Assembly (NCBI RefSeq): GCF_029813785.1
Contig: NZ_JARVKY010000008.1
Location: 186,001 to 250,000 of the forward strand
Direction of reading: 5' to 3'
Origin: Streptomyces sp. DH41
Lineage (GTDB): Bacteria > Actinomycetota > Actinomycetes > Streptomycetales > Streptomycetaceae
Length of the DNA stretch: 64,000 bases
The number at the start of each line of letters is the position of its first letter. The first letter of the stretch is position 1. The notes under the pieces were generated by a model, which was not told the origin of the DNA, made no database searches, and saw only the letters and a list, made by a program, of their open reading frames with translations. The translations under genes and the position numbers were made by a program. This document shows positions 15,626 through 24,149 of the stretch, in pieces.

Positions 15626-17230
15626 TCACCTGTCCGCGAGGAAGGACTCCGCCGCCCGCCAGGCCATCGCCATCACCGGCCCGTTGAGGTTGCCCGCCAC
15701 CATCACGGGCAGGACGGAGGCGTCGACCACCCGGAGGTTGTCCACACCGCGTACGCGGAGTTCGGGATCGGTGACATCCTCCGGTCCGGAGCCCATGGCG
15801 CAAGTGCCGATGGCGTGGAAGCCGCAGTAGCCCCCGTCGAGGGCCGACCGGACGACGTCCTCCTCCGCATCGGACGCGACGGCCGGACCGGGGAAGGTCT
15901 CGCGCTGGATGCGGGAGGCGATGGGATCGGTGGCGAAGTAGTCGCGCAACCGCCGGAACAGGTCGGTGGCGACCTCCCGGTCGTGTGCCGTGGAGAAGTA
16001 CCCGGGATCGATGTCGAGGCCGGCGTCGGGGTCGGCCGAGGTGATGGCCAGCGAGCCCTCCGAGGTCGGCCGCAGCACCATCGCGCAGGCCGACACCCCC
16101 GGCTCCCGCTCCACCTCCGCCGGCTTGCCCGGCGTCAGTGCGCCCAGCGACCAGGGCGCCAGCAACACCTCGGTGTCGGGCCGGTCCGCGTCCGGACGGG
16201 ACTTGAGGAACGCCATCACGTCGTAGGCGGGCCGGGCCAGCGGCCCCTTGCGGGTGAGCAGGTAGGCGGCGCCGGTGCGTGCCTGGGCGAGGGAACCGGC
16301 CAGTTGCCGGTTGGCGCCGAGGGGGGCGTTGAGGCGGAACCGCAGCGCCAGGCAGCGGTGCTCGCGCAGCCGCGCCCCCACCAGTGAGCGGTCGACGCGT
16401 ACGTCGACGCCCGCGGCCCGCAGTGTCTCGGCGGGGCCGATGCCGGACAGCTGGAGCAGTCTGGGTGTGGCCAGGCTGCCGAGGCTGAGCACGACCTCCC
16501 GCCGGGCCCGGATGTCCTCGCTCGTACCGTCGGCCTTGCGCACGCGTATCCCCGTCGCCTTGTCCCCGTCGAAGAGCACCCGGGTGACGGTGGTGTTCGG
16601 GGTGACGACGAGGTTCGGCCGGGAGCGCGCGGGACGGAGGAAGGCACGGGCGGCGCTGAAGCGCTGTCCGGCCTTGATGGTGGCCATGGCGTAGCCGATC
16701 CGCTCACCGTCGTACTCGTTGACGTCGGGGACCGCCCGCGCTCCGAGCGCCTCGCCGGTGGCGATCAGTTCGTCGCACAGCGGGTCCGGGTCGCGGACGG
16801 TGGAGATGTGCAGGGGGCCGCCGGTACCCCGGGTGGGTGAGGCGCCCAGGGCGTTGTTCTCGATGGCGCGGAAGGCGGGCAGGACCGAGTCCCAGCCCCA
16901 TCCGGGGTTGCCGAGTGCCTCCAGGCCGTCCCAGTCCGCGCGGGTGCCCCGGTTGTAGACCATGCCGTTGACGGAGCTCGAACCGCCGAGCACCTTCCCG
17001 CGCACCCACATGTCCGGGTTCCCGCCGGGCCGCATGGGCCGGGTGCGGTAGTGCCAGGAGTAGGCCGGGTCGCCGAAGAGTCTTCCGACGCCCTTGGGGA
17101 TGCGCAGGTAGGGGTGGCGGTCGACGCCGCCGGCCTCCACGAGCAGCACCCGGACGCCGGGGTCGCGTGAGAGCCGGTCGGCCAGCACGCATCCCGCCGA
17201 TCCGGCGCCCGCGATCACGTAGTCGTACAT
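15626..17230 (-). CDS. GMC-family FAD oxidoreductase (choline dehydrogenase-like)
   Basis: 534 aa from ATG 17230, preceded by AAGGAG; the frame is open further upstream but lacks family sequence there. The FAD motif is YDYVIAGAGSAGCVLADRLS, followed by VLLVEAGG. GGSSSVNGMVYNRG is the GMC signature 1 region. The C-terminal His is in GGYCGFHAIGTCAMG and the closing motif is NLNGPVMAMAWRAAE. GMC enzymes oxidise alcohols to aldehydes or ketones, some of them sterols. It could feed the ALDH and ligases of this island. It follows the amidohydrolase gene on the same strand after a 209-bp GC-rich gap with no gene seen. Confidence 0.92.
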   Translation of the reverse strand: MYDYVIAGAGSAGCVLADRLSRDPGVRVLLVEAGGVDRHPYLRIPKGVGRLFGDPAYSWHYRTRPMRPGGNPDMWVRGKVLGGSSSVNGMVYNRGTRADWDGLEALGNPGWGWDSVLPAFRAIENNALGASPTRGTGGPLHISTVRDPDPLCDELIATGEALGARAVPDVNEYDGERIGYAMATIKAGQRFSAARAFLRPARSRPNLVVTPNTTVTRVLFDGDKATGIRVRKADGTSEDIRARREVVLSLGSLATPRLLQLSGIGPAETLRAAGVDVRVDRSLVGARLREHRCLALRFRLNAPLGANRQLAGSLAQARTGAAYLLTRKGPLARPAYDVMAFLKSRPDADRPDTEVLLAPWSLGALTPGKPAEVEREPGVSACAMVLRPTSEGSLAITSADPDAGLDIDPGYFSTAHDREVATDLFRRLRDYFATDPIASRIQRETFPGPAVASDAEEDVVRSALDGGYCGFHAIGTCAMGSGPEDVTDPELRVRGVDNLRVVDASVLPVMVAGNLNGPVMAMAWRAAESFLADR

Positions 17231-17439
17231 CTCGTAGGACTCCTTCTCGGCGGCTCGGGCGCACCCCGGCAAGACCCGGCCGGTGCCGCGCGAGCACTCG
17301 CGTCCGCGGGTCGCGACGCGAGCTGCCCGGCCGGCCACCGGCGCGGTCCCGCGGTCGCCCTCACCGCCGTGGGACGGGGTCGCGGCCGGCGCGCGTCCCC
17401 CTGCTCCCCGCGGCTCGGCCGGCCGGGTGGTCGTGGGGG

Positions 17440-18705
17440 TCAAGGCTCCGGCGTGTCGTCGCGGTACACCTGACCGCCCTTCATGACGAACGACACCCGC
17501 CCGGTGACGGAGACGTCCGTGAGCGGGTCGCCGGGGACGGCGATGACGTCCGCGAGCAGGCCTGGTTCCAGCCGTCCCCGGTCGTCCGCGTCGATCAGGT
17601 CGGCGGCGACCGTGGTCGCGGCGCGCAGGGCCTGAAGGGGCCGCATGCCCCGGTCGACCAAGGCACGCATCTCCAGCGCCCCCTTGCCGTGCGGAATGGC
17701 GGGGGCGTCGGTCCCGAGGGCGACCTTGACGCCGCGGCCGATCGCGCGGGACGTGGACTCGCGGGCACGTGGGAAGACGTCCGCCGCCTTCGCCTTGAGG
17801 GCGGGGTCGGCGTGCTCGGTGTTCATTCCCTCGGTCAGGTAGGTGGTGGCGACCAGGAAGGTACCGCGCTCCACCATCAGGTCCAGGGTGGCGTCGCTGG
17901 CCAGGAAGCCGTGCTCGATGCAGTCGATGCCGGCCTCGACCGCGGCCCGGATGGCGGAGTCCCCCATGCAGTGCGCGGCGACCTTCACGCCCGCCCGGTG
18001 CGCCTCGTCGGCGATGGCACGCAGTTCCTCGTCCGAGTACTGCTGGGCACCGGTGGGGCCGGTGTGCGACATGACCCCGTTGGACGCGCACACCTTGACG
18101 ACCCGTGCGCCGTACTTGATCTGGTACCGGACCGCTTTGCGCACCTCCGCCACCCCATTGGCGATGCCCTCCTCCACGGTGAGCGGCAGCACGCCGGGGG
18201 CGAACGCCTGGAACATGGTCGGGTCGAGGTGCCCGCCGGTCGGGGCGATCGCGTGGCCAGCCGGCACCACGCGTGGTCCCTCGACCCATCCGAGGTCGAT
18301 GGCCTTCTTCAGCGCGACGTCGAGCAGGACGCCGCCCGTCTGCACGAACAGGCCGAGGTTGCGCACGGTGGTGTAGCCGCGCCTCAGGGTCCGGCGCGCG
18401 TTGGCCGCCGCGCGCAGGGTGCGCACGGCCGGGTCCTCCTGCACCGGGATCAACGGGCTGCGGTGGTCGGGGCCTCCGAGGAAGAGGTTGACCTCCATGT
18501 CCATCAGGCCGGGCATCAGGGTGACGTGCCCGAGGTCGCGCACCACCGTGCCCTCGGGCAGCCGGTCAGGCCGCCCCACCTCGGTGATGTGCTCCCCGAC
18601 AATCAACAACTCTCCCGGCTCGACGAGTTCGCCCTTGGTGATGTCGAGCAGCCGAGCCGCCCGCAGCAGCACCGGAGGCCGCGGAGCCCTCTCCCGGGAC
18701 GGCAT
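17440..18705 (-). CDS. Imidazolonepropionase-like amidohydrolase lacking the first HxH motif
   Basis: 421 aa from ATG 18705, whose A is shared with the TGA of a 20-aa upstream ORF (TGATG). Metal-site blocks are VKVCASNGVMS (bridging Lys), AAHCMGDSAIRAAV and GIDCIEHGFL (two His), and VALGTDAP (Asp). The first motif, normally PGLIDMHVHL, reads MPGLMDMEVNL, so both His ligands are replaced by Glu and Asn. The rest is intact, suggesting altered metal content rather than decay. Family members hydrolyse cyclic amides, lactones or imides. A longer GTG start at 18708 is possible but less well coupled. Confidence 0.85.
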   Translation of the reverse strand: MPSRERAPRPPVLLRAARLLDITKGELVEPGELLIVGEHITEVGRPDRLPEGTVVRDLGHVTLMPGLMDMEVNLFLGGPDHRSPLIPVQEDPAVRTLRAAANARRTLRRGYTTVRNLGLFVQTGGVLLDVALKKAIDLGWVEGPRVVPAGHAIAPTGGHLDPTMFQAFAPGVLPLTVEEGIANGVAEVRKAVRYQIKYGARVVKVCASNGVMSHTGPTGAQQYSDEELRAIADEAHRAGVKVAAHCMGDSAIRAAVEAGIDCIEHGFLASDATLDLMVERGTFLVATTYLTEGMNTEHADPALKAKAADVFPRARESTSRAIGRGVKVALGTDAPAIPHGKGALEMRALVDRGMRPLQALRAATTVAADLIDADDRGRLEPGLLADVIAVPGDPLTDVSVTGRVSFVMKGGQVYRDDTPEP

Positions 18706-18767
18706 CACGCGGCCGCTTCGGCGCGAGGACCGAACACGGGGAACGTGGCGGTCAGGACGTGGATCAT
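18705..18767 (-). CDS. 20-aa leader peptide coupled to the amidohydrolase
   Basis: Short frame MIHVLTATFPVFGPRAEAAA with a GGAGATT ribosome-binding site just before its ATG. Its TGA overlaps the amidohydrolase ATG as TGATG, the classic arrangement for translational coupling. It resembles no known peptide. It may be a leader that sets translation of the downstream gene, or a real micropeptide. No repeats or stalling motif is evident. Confidence 0.5.
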   Translation of the reverse strand: MIHVLTATFPVFGPRAEAAA

Positions 18768-18965
18768 GTCGGAATCTCCGTGTCTGCTCGCTGGACAGCT
18801 CAGGACGTCAGGACGCTGCGGCCGACGTGCTTCGAGCCGGCGCCGGCGCCGCACGTGGTGGTACGCGGTGCCGCGTGCTGTGCCACGGCACCGCACGGTC
18901 GCCGACCGGACCCCGTCCACTCCGCACGGCCGGACGCCTCGACGATAACAGCGATCTCTTTTGCG

Positions 18966-18980
18966 GAGAATAGCGTTGCC
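18966..18980. promoter_or_regulatory. Weak copy of the GAGAAT operator
   Basis: GAGAATAGCGTTGCC matches one full half-site and 3 of 6 bases of the other. It lies about 200 bp upstream of the leader peptide and amidohydrolase. The 18768-19022 gap otherwise shows no gene. Confidence 0.3.
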
Positions 18981-19022
18981 ACAGCGATCGGGTCACCGCG
19001 GTCCTCACGGCAGGCCGCACCC

Positions 19023-19823
19023 TCAGTCGCCCTCGGGCAGCAGCTCCCGCAGACTGCGCACCGCGGGTTCCAGCGGCCCGAGTGACAACCCCAGTGCCCC
19101 GGTGAGGTCGGCGGCCACCGCGAGGTCCTTGCGGAGGAAGGGTCCGGCGCCGGCCACCAAGGCGGCGACCCCGCCCCGGGCGGCGGACGCCGCAGAGGCG
19201 TTGCCCGCCGCGCTGCCCTGCGTCAGTGCCGCCAGCAGCACACTCTCCTCGACCCCGAGGCCCCGCCCGAGCCGCACCGCCTGGGCGAGCAGGCCCAACT
19301 GGGCGGCGAACAGCGTGTTGTTCACCAGCTTCACGCTCTGCCCGGCGCCGAGCGCACCGACGTGCAGCACCGGATCGGCGTAGGCGCTCAGCGCGGGACG
19401 TACCCGCGTCACCGCCTGCTCCTCACCCCCGGCGAAGACGGTCAGTCGGCCGGCCTCGACATCGTGCGGGCCGCCGCTGACGGGCACGTCCACGACGTCG
19501 GCACCGCGGGCGGCCAGCGCCCGTACCGTGCGCGGGTCGCCGGTGGTGTGCACGGCGAGCACCGACCCGTCGGGCAGCGCCGGCACGAGAGCCCCGTCGA
19601 GGCACACCTCCCGGACCTGCGCGTCCGTGAGCACGCAGAGGAGGACGGCGTCCGCACCGCGCGCCGCGGCGGTGAGCGAGGTGACGGGCTCGGCACCGTC
19701 GCGGGCGAGGGACGTACGCGCCTCGGCATCGCGGGCGTACACACGGACCCGGTGCCCGGCCTCGACGAGACGCCGCACCATGGGGCGGCCCATCCGGCCT
19801 GCACCGACGAAACCCAGCTCCAC
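19023..19823 (-). CDS. NAD(P)-dependent beta-hydroxyacid dehydrogenase (HIBADH family), copy 1
   Basis: 266 aa from GTG 19823, with GGCGGAGG upstream. The nucleotide motif is LGFVGAGRMGRPMVRRL, then the substrate loop VDVPVSGGPHDVEAG and the catalytic Lys in QSVKLVNNTLFAAQLG. The C-terminal FLRKDLAVA block is also typical. The family oxidises 3-hydroxyisobutyrate, tartronate semialdehyde or related 3-hydroxy acids. It is divergent from the CMD/dehydrogenase operon with a shared operator-like site. It is the first of three diverged paralogues within 4 kb, so they likely act on different intermediates or stereoisomers. Confidence 0.9.
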   Translation of the reverse strand: MELGFVGAGRMGRPMVRRLVEAGHRVRVYARDAEARTSLARDGAEPVTSLTAAARGADAVLLCVLTDAQVREVCLDGALVPALPDGSVLAVHTTGDPRTVRALAARGADVVDVPVSGGPHDVEAGRLTVFAGGEEQAVTRVRPALSAYADPVLHVGALGAGQSVKLVNNTLFAAQLGLLAQAVRLGRGLGVEESVLLAALTQGSAAGNASAASAARGGVAALVAGAGPFLRKDLAVAADLTGALGLSLGPLEPAVRSLRELLPEGD

Positions 19824-19868
19824 GACGACCTCCGCCTCTCGCGCCCGGCGAGCGCACCGACATCTTCC

Positions 19869-19883
19869 GGAAATGGCATTCTC
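19869..19883. promoter_or_regulatory. Operator GAGAAT-N3-ATTCTC, site D (one degenerate half)
   Basis: GGAAATGGCATTCTC: right half perfect, left half 4 of 6. In the divergent promoter between the dehydrogenase (-) and the CMD gene (+). Confidence 0.6.
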
Positions 19884-19952
19884 GGATATCGTTAGCACAA
19901 CTCTCACCCGAAGAGGCCGACTTTGAGAGCCACGACCTCGAAGGAGCGGTGG

Positions 19953-20324
19953 ATGTACGACCAGAAGCAGCAGGAAGCGGCGCGGGCGATACGCCGGGAG
20001 GTGATCGGCGACGACGACACGCAGACCGACCCCACCGCCCCGGAGGGCTTCCGGGACTACCTGACCGCGATGGCGTGGGGGGTGTGGGCGCGCGGTGGTC
20101 CGCTGAGCACCCGCGACCGCAGCCTGCTGGTCCTGGCGATGACCGCCGCCACGGGCCGCATGGGACAGTTCCGGGTCCATTTGGACGCCGCCGCCCGCGC
20201 GGGCGTCAGTGACGCCGAGGTGGACGAGCTCCTCTTCCAGATCACCGCCTACTGCGGTGCCCCCGCCGGGAGCGCCGCCCTGGCCGTCCTGCGTGAAGCG
20301 CGTGCCGAGCGGGAGGCGGCGTGA
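19953..20324 (+). CDS. Carboxymuconolactone decarboxylase (CMD) family protein, small
   Basis: 123 aa from ATG 19953 with AAGGAG 7 nt upstream. It follows the gamma-CMD pattern: RDRSLLVLAMTAATGRMGQ, then RVHLDAAARAGVSDAEVDEL and ITAYCGAPAGSAAL. The His in VHLDAA is the conserved general-base position. True enzymes decarboxylate gamma-carboxymuconolactone, but many paralogues do other reactions on carboxylated or lactone substrates. It overlaps the following dehydrogenase by 4 bp (GTGA), so the two work together. A second, longer CMD protein is at 33988. Confidence 0.87.
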   Translation: MYDQKQQEAARAIRREVIGDDDTQTDPTAPEGFRDYLTAMAWGVWARGGPLSTRDRSLLVLAMTAATGRMGQFRVHLDAAARAGVSDAEVDELLFQITAYCGAPAGSAALAVLREARAEREAA

Positions 20325-21187
20325 GCGGGCGGGGGGTGGCCGGACACAAGGTGGTCGGGTTCGTCGGCCTGGGCAGCATGGGCGGTGTGCTGGCGTCGAA
20401 CCTCGTGTCGGCGGGATTCCAGGTGGTGGCCCACGACGCCACGGGACCGGCCCGCACCCCGACGGGCGCCCTATGGGCACCGGGTCCCGCGGAGGTGGCA
20501 CGCGCCGCGGACATCGTGGTGCTCAGTCTGCCCGACGGCATCGTCTGCACGTCGGTCGTGCGAGAGCTCGCTCGTGCCCGCGACAGCCGGGTCACGCACG
20601 TCGTGGACACCTCCACCGTCGGAGTCGCGGCAGCCCGCGAACTGGCCGGGCTGGGGCCCGCGTACGTGGACGCGCCCGTGTCCGGAGGGGTGGCGGGAGC
20701 CCGCAGACGCAGTCTGATGGTCATGTACGCGGGAGCCGACGAGGACTGCACGCGGGTCGAGCCCGTGCTCGCCGGGCTCAGCGACCGCCGGCGGCGGGTC
20801 GGTGACCGGCCCGGCCAGGCCCAGGCGCTCAAGCTCGCCAACAACTTCCTGTCCGCCACCGCGCTCGCGGCGACCAGCGAGGCCGTCGCCTTCGGGCGGG
20901 CTGCGGGGCTGGACATGGCCGTGATGCTGGAGGTCCTCAACGCCTCCAGCGGACGCAGTGGGGCCACCGCCGACAAGTTCCCCGAAGAGGTGCTCACCGG
21001 CCGTTACGCCTCCGGGTTCAGCAACACGCTCATGGCCAAGGACGTGGGCCTGTACCTGCGGGAGACCAAGGCTCTGGGGGGCGCGGCCGCGGTGGCCCCG
21101 GTCGTCCAGGCGCTGTGGGAGGCGTTCACAGCTGCCGAACCGGACGCCGACTTCACCCGGGTCTACCCGTTCACGGCGGGCGCCTGA
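20321..21187 (+). CDS. NAD(P)-dependent beta-hydroxyacid dehydrogenase (HIBADH family), copy 2
   Basis: 288 aa from GTG 20321. The nucleotide motif is VVGFVGLGSMGGVLASNL, the substrate loop is YVDAPVSGGVAGARR, and the catalytic Lys is in QALKLANNFLSATAL. Later blocks LMAKDVGLYLRE and EAFTAAEPDADFTRVYPF match tartronate-semialdehyde-reductase-like members. It differs strongly from copies 1 and 3, so this is old divergence rather than recent duplication. Its 3' end overlaps the convergent TetR gene by 25 bp, which allows antisense interference. Confidence 0.9.
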   Translation: MSGRGVAGHKVVGFVGLGSMGGVLASNLVSAGFQVVAHDATGPARTPTGALWAPGPAEVARAADIVVLSLPDGIVCTSVVRELARARDSRVTHVVDTSTVGVAAARELAGLGPAYVDAPVSGGVAGARRRSLMVMYAGADEDCTRVEPVLAGLSDRRRRVGDRPGQAQALKLANNFLSATALAATSEAVAFGRAAGLDMAVMLEVLNASSGRSGATADKFPEEVLTGRYASGFSNTLMAKDVGLYLRETKALGGAAAVAPVVQALWEAFTAAEPDADFTRVYPFTAGA

Positions 21188-21801
21188 GGCGACCCGTCGC
21201 CCTTCTCGTCGCGGTCCTTGTTCCCGGGCCCGACTCCCGTGGGGCCCAGCACGACCGACAGCGTTTCCCGCACGATCTCCGGGTAGTGGTCCGCGTCCGG
21301 GTCGGGATCCATCAGCCACCACTGGTGGATGCCCTCGACCAGGGCGAGCACGGCGGTGGCGGCCGTCGACGCGCTCAGACCGCTGGGCATGCGCTCGCCG
21401 TAGCGCTCGGTCAGTCGGGCGGTGAGGTGGATCTGCAGGGAACGCAGGCGGTCTCCCACGTAACCGCTCGCGGGCTCCTGACCGGTGACCGCCTCGGCCA
21501 TCACCACGCTGTGCACAGTGGCGAACGACGGGTGTCCCTGCTCGAAGGCCACGGCCGCGGCGAAGTGGGCGGGCAGATCCTCGCCGACGGGATGTTCCGC
21601 CAGATGGGCGCGGTTGAGCTGCTCACGGAAACTCAGCATCTCCAGGAGCAGCTTCTTCTTGCTCGGGAAGTAGTGGAGCACGCCCTGTCGGGTCAGCCCC
21701 GCCCGCTCGGCCACCGCGTCGATCGAGGCGTGCTTGAAGCCGCGTTCGGCGAAGACCTGCAAGGCCGCCTCCAGGATCTCCTGTCGCCGCGCAGAATCCA
21801 C
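21163..21801 (-). CDS. TetR-family transcriptional regulator
   Basis: 212 aa from GTG 21801, with GAAGGG upstream. The N-terminal HTH is clear: RRQEILEAALQVFAERGF, then IDAVAERAGLTRQGVLHYFP and SKKKLLLEML. The C-terminal ligand domain contains GIHQWWLMDPDPDADHYPE, a block common in regulators of lipid or acyl-CoA genes. It lies at the 3' end of the long leftward gene run and may be cotranscribed with it. No palindrome was found in its own upstream gap (21802-21902), so its targets are unclear; it is an alternative candidate for the island-wide operator. Confidence 0.88.
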   Translation of the reverse strand: MDSARRQEILEAALQVFAERGFKHASIDAVAERAGLTRQGVLHYFPSKKKLLLEMLSFREQLNRAHLAEHPVGEDLPAHFAAAVAFEQGHPSFATVHSVVMAEAVTGQEPASGYVGDRLRSLQIHLTARLTERYGERMPSGLSASTAATAVLALVEGIHQWWLMDPDPDADHYPEIVRETLSVVLGPTGVGPGNKDRDEKGDGSPQAPAVNG

Positions 21802-21902
21802 GTCGTCGTGCCCTTCCGCCGTTGGACAGTGACCGCACACACTACGCATCCCCGGCGGGCCGGGGCGAGGTGCCGGGAGGCGATCGCCGCGGTGTCCGGC
21901 AG

Positions 21903-22727
21903 TCACTGCCCCATGGCGTCCAGGGCGGACCGGGCGGCCTCCCGCACCGGGCCCGGCCGTGACCCGCTGTCGGCGACGGTGGTCTCGGCGATGCTCGTGA
22001 GGAGCCGGACGTCCTTGGCCAGCAGTCCGCCCGCGTGCGCGGCGATGCGCCGCAACGTTCCGCCCGCGTCGACGACTCGTTCGAGGGCGAAACTCGCCGC
22101 GCTGCCGCGCGGCAGGATCCGGCCGAGCCCCTCGGTGTCCAGCCCCAGCCGGTCGCCCAGTTCGAACGCGTCCGCCGCGAGCCCCAGGTGAGCCGTGAAG
22201 AGGACGTTGTTGAGGAGTTTCGCCACCTGCCCGGCGCCGGTCGGACCGAGGTGGACGACAGGGTCCCCGTACACGGCGAACAGCGGACGGCAGAAGGCAA
22301 AGACCTGGGGGTCTCCGCCCGCCATGACGAGCAGGGAACCCTGTTCCGCTGCCCGCCCCCCGCCGCTCACCGGCGCGTCCAGGACCGAGACCCTCTGCAT
22401 GCGGGCGCGTTCCTCCAGCCGGCGGCAGGTCTCGGGGTGGACCGTGGAGTGCACCACGAGCACGCCTCCCCGGCGCATCCCGGCGAGGACACCGTCTGCC
22501 CCGGTGGTCAGCTGCTCGACGTCCGCGTCGTCGACGACGCACAGACACACCACGTCGCTGACCGCGGCCAGCTCGGCCGGTGAGCCCGCTGTCCTGGCGG
22601 CGGTGCCGGCGAACGGAGCGAGAGAGGAGGACCGGCGCGCCCACAGCGTCGTCTCGTATCCCGCTTCGACGATGCGCCGTGCCATCGGCGCGCCCTGGCT
22701 GCCCAGCCCGATGAAACCGACCCGCAT
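21903..22727 (-). CDS. NAD(P)-dependent beta-hydroxyacid dehydrogenase (HIBADH family), copy 3
   Basis: 274 aa from ATG 22727. The motif MRVGFIGLGSQGAPMARRI has Gln where Met is usual (GLGxMG). The substrate loop is VLDAPVSGGGRAAEQG and the catalytic Lys is in QVAKLLNNVLFTAHLG. The C-terminal LLAKDVRLLTSIAE is normal. It follows the DoxX gene by 14 bp in the P450-containing operon, so it may oxidise a hydroxy acid made there. Substrate not predictable. Confidence 0.9.
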   Translation of the reverse strand: MRVGFIGLGSQGAPMARRIVEAGYETTLWARRSSSLAPFAGTAARTAGSPAELAAVSDVVCLCVVDDADVEQLTTGADGVLAGMRRGGVLVVHSTVHPETCRRLEERARMQRVSVLDAPVSGGGRAAEQGSLLVMAGGDPQVFAFCRPLFAVYGDPVVHLGPTGAGQVAKLLNNVLFTAHLGLAADAFELGDRLGLDTEGLGRILPRGSAASFALERVVDAGGTLRRIAAHAGGLLAKDVRLLTSIAETTVADSGSRPGPVREAARSALDAMGQ

Positions 22728-22741
22728 GTCACGTCGTCCTC

Positions 22742-23242
22742 TCACGTCTTCTCCCGTGGCCGCCAGAAGGCGGCGAGCAGTCCGCCCGTCGCCAGCACAC
22801 CCACTCCGAGCACCAGGCCGGCGCCCGCCCATCCGGTCACCGCGATGTCCGCCGCGCTGTCGACCGCGTACTTCCCCGGCCCCCACGCGCCCAGCGCCAC
22901 CGCGAGTACGCCGAGCACGAGGACGTACTCGTAGCCTTCCTTGAAGACGAAGAAGCCGTGCGGGCGGTGGGCGAGCAGTCCCGCGACCAACATCACCGAC
23001 AGGACGGCCGCGCAGGCCAAGGGCGTGAACAACCCCACGGCCAGCAGCGCTCCCGCACCGATCTCCGTCCACACGCTCAGCCACGCCTGCAGGCGCGCGC
23101 GGCGCAGGCCGAGACCGGCGAACCAGCCGGCCGTGCCGGTGATGCCGCCTCCACCACGCCAGTGGTTCCAGCCGTGCACCACCATCACCGCGCCTAGGAT
23201 GAGCCGTACGAGGAGCAGGGCCGCGTCCGCGGGTTCACCCAT
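22742..23242 (-). CDS. DoxX-family membrane protein
   Basis: 166 aa with four predicted hydrophobic helices: about 9-25, 58-80, 82-100 and 128-158. The DoxX signature is the N-terminal LLLVRLILGAVMVVHGWNHW followed by GWFAGLGL, and HGFFVFKEGYEYVLVL in the third segment. DoxX proteins are small quinone-associated or redox-linked membrane proteins of varied roles. Its start overlaps the hydrolase stop by 8 bp. Here it may link a dehydrogenase of the operon to the respiratory chain, which is inference. Confidence 0.87.
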   Translation of the reverse strand: MGEPADAALLLVRLILGAVMVVHGWNHWRGGGGITGTAGWFAGLGLRRARLQAWLSVWTEIGAGALLAVGLFTPLACAAVLSVMLVAGLLAHRPHGFFVFKEGYEYVLVLGVLAVALGAWGPGKYAVDSAADIAVTGWAGAGLVLGVGVLATGGLLAAFWRPREKT

Positions 23243-24149
23243 CGCGGTGTCCCCTCTCCGACGGCAGGGCGGGCACGCCGAGCACGCACTCCTCGACGAA
23301 GGCCAGGACGTGCAGGTGGTAGGCGAGGGCGGTGCGACTGACGCTGGTGTTGTGGCCGGCGCCCGCCTGCTCGTGCAGCACCAGTCGGGGCGCGGCGGTG
23401 AAGAGCGAGGCGAGGTCGGCCAGTCCTTCAGGGCCGTTCGTCCAGACCTGTTCGTACTCGGCGAGCGTGATGTGGACGGGCACCGGCACCCGCCCGGCGA
23501 GCCGTGTGAACTCCTCCTGCCAGCCCTCGCGGCGGCCCTCGTACGCGGGCGAGCCGGCACCGATGCCGCGCCCGCCGTAGACGTCGTCCGGGTAGGCGTG
23601 CGGCGGGTCCCACAGTGCGTCGCGCAGGTTGGGCCGGGTACGGGACGGGTCTCGCCGCCACTCCTCCATCGCGGTGATCACCTTGGGATGGTGGGTACGG
23701 CCCATTCCGGCGAGTTCCACCCCGAGCAGACCGGTGCCGCGTGAGTCGCTCGCCATCCGGACGGTCAGCTCGCAGCCCGCCGAGTGCGCCCAGAGGAAGA
23801 CCCCGAGGCCGGTGTCCCGTCCCCTCAGGAGGGCATCGACGGCGGCGAACGCGAAGTCGGTGCGTTGTTCGGGTGTCCGCAGACGTTCCTCGTGCCCGGC
23901 CGAGCTGCCGTAACCGGGACGGTCGAGGGCGACGACGGTGAACCCGGCCGCGGCGGCGGTGCGCAGCAGCGAGAGCCTGGGGTGGCCCGGATGGTCGAAG
24001 TAGGTGGAGGTGGTCGCACCGCCGTGCACGGCCACGATCACGGCACGCGGGCGAGCGGCCTCGGCGACCAGCGCGGACGCGGGGACGCCGTGCACGTCCA
24101 CCACCTCCCGGTGGACGCCGGCGGTGAGTTCGGGTTCGGTCGAGGTCAT
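23235..24149 (-). CDS. Alpha/beta hydrolase
   Basis: 304 aa from ATG 24149 (ATGA overlap with the thiolase-fusion stop). Core features: VIVAVHGGATTS oxyanion region, VVALDRPGYGSSAG, nucleophile Ser in LWAHSAGCELTVR, and catalytic His in GAGHNTSVSRTA near the C-terminus. Unlike the hydrolase at 14843, the triad appears complete. It could be an esterase, C-C bond hydrolase or thioesterase. Position between the retro-aldolase-like fusion and DoxX suggests it acts on a product of side-chain cleavage. Confidence 0.88.
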   Translation of the reverse strand: MTSTEPELTAGVHREVVDVHGVPASALVAEAARPRAVIVAVHGGATTSTYFDHPGHPRLSLLRTAAAAGFTVVALDRPGYGSSAGHEERLRTPEQRTDFAFAAVDALLRGRDTGLGVFLWAHSAGCELTVRMASDSRGTGLLGVELAGMGRTHHPKVITAMEEWRRDPSRTRPNLRDALWDPPHAYPDDVYGGRGIGAGSPAYEGRREGWQEEFTRLAGRVPVPVHITLAEYEQVWTNGPEGLADLASLFTAAPRLVLHEQAGAGHNTSVSRTALAYHLHVLAFVEECVLGVPALPSERGHRDG

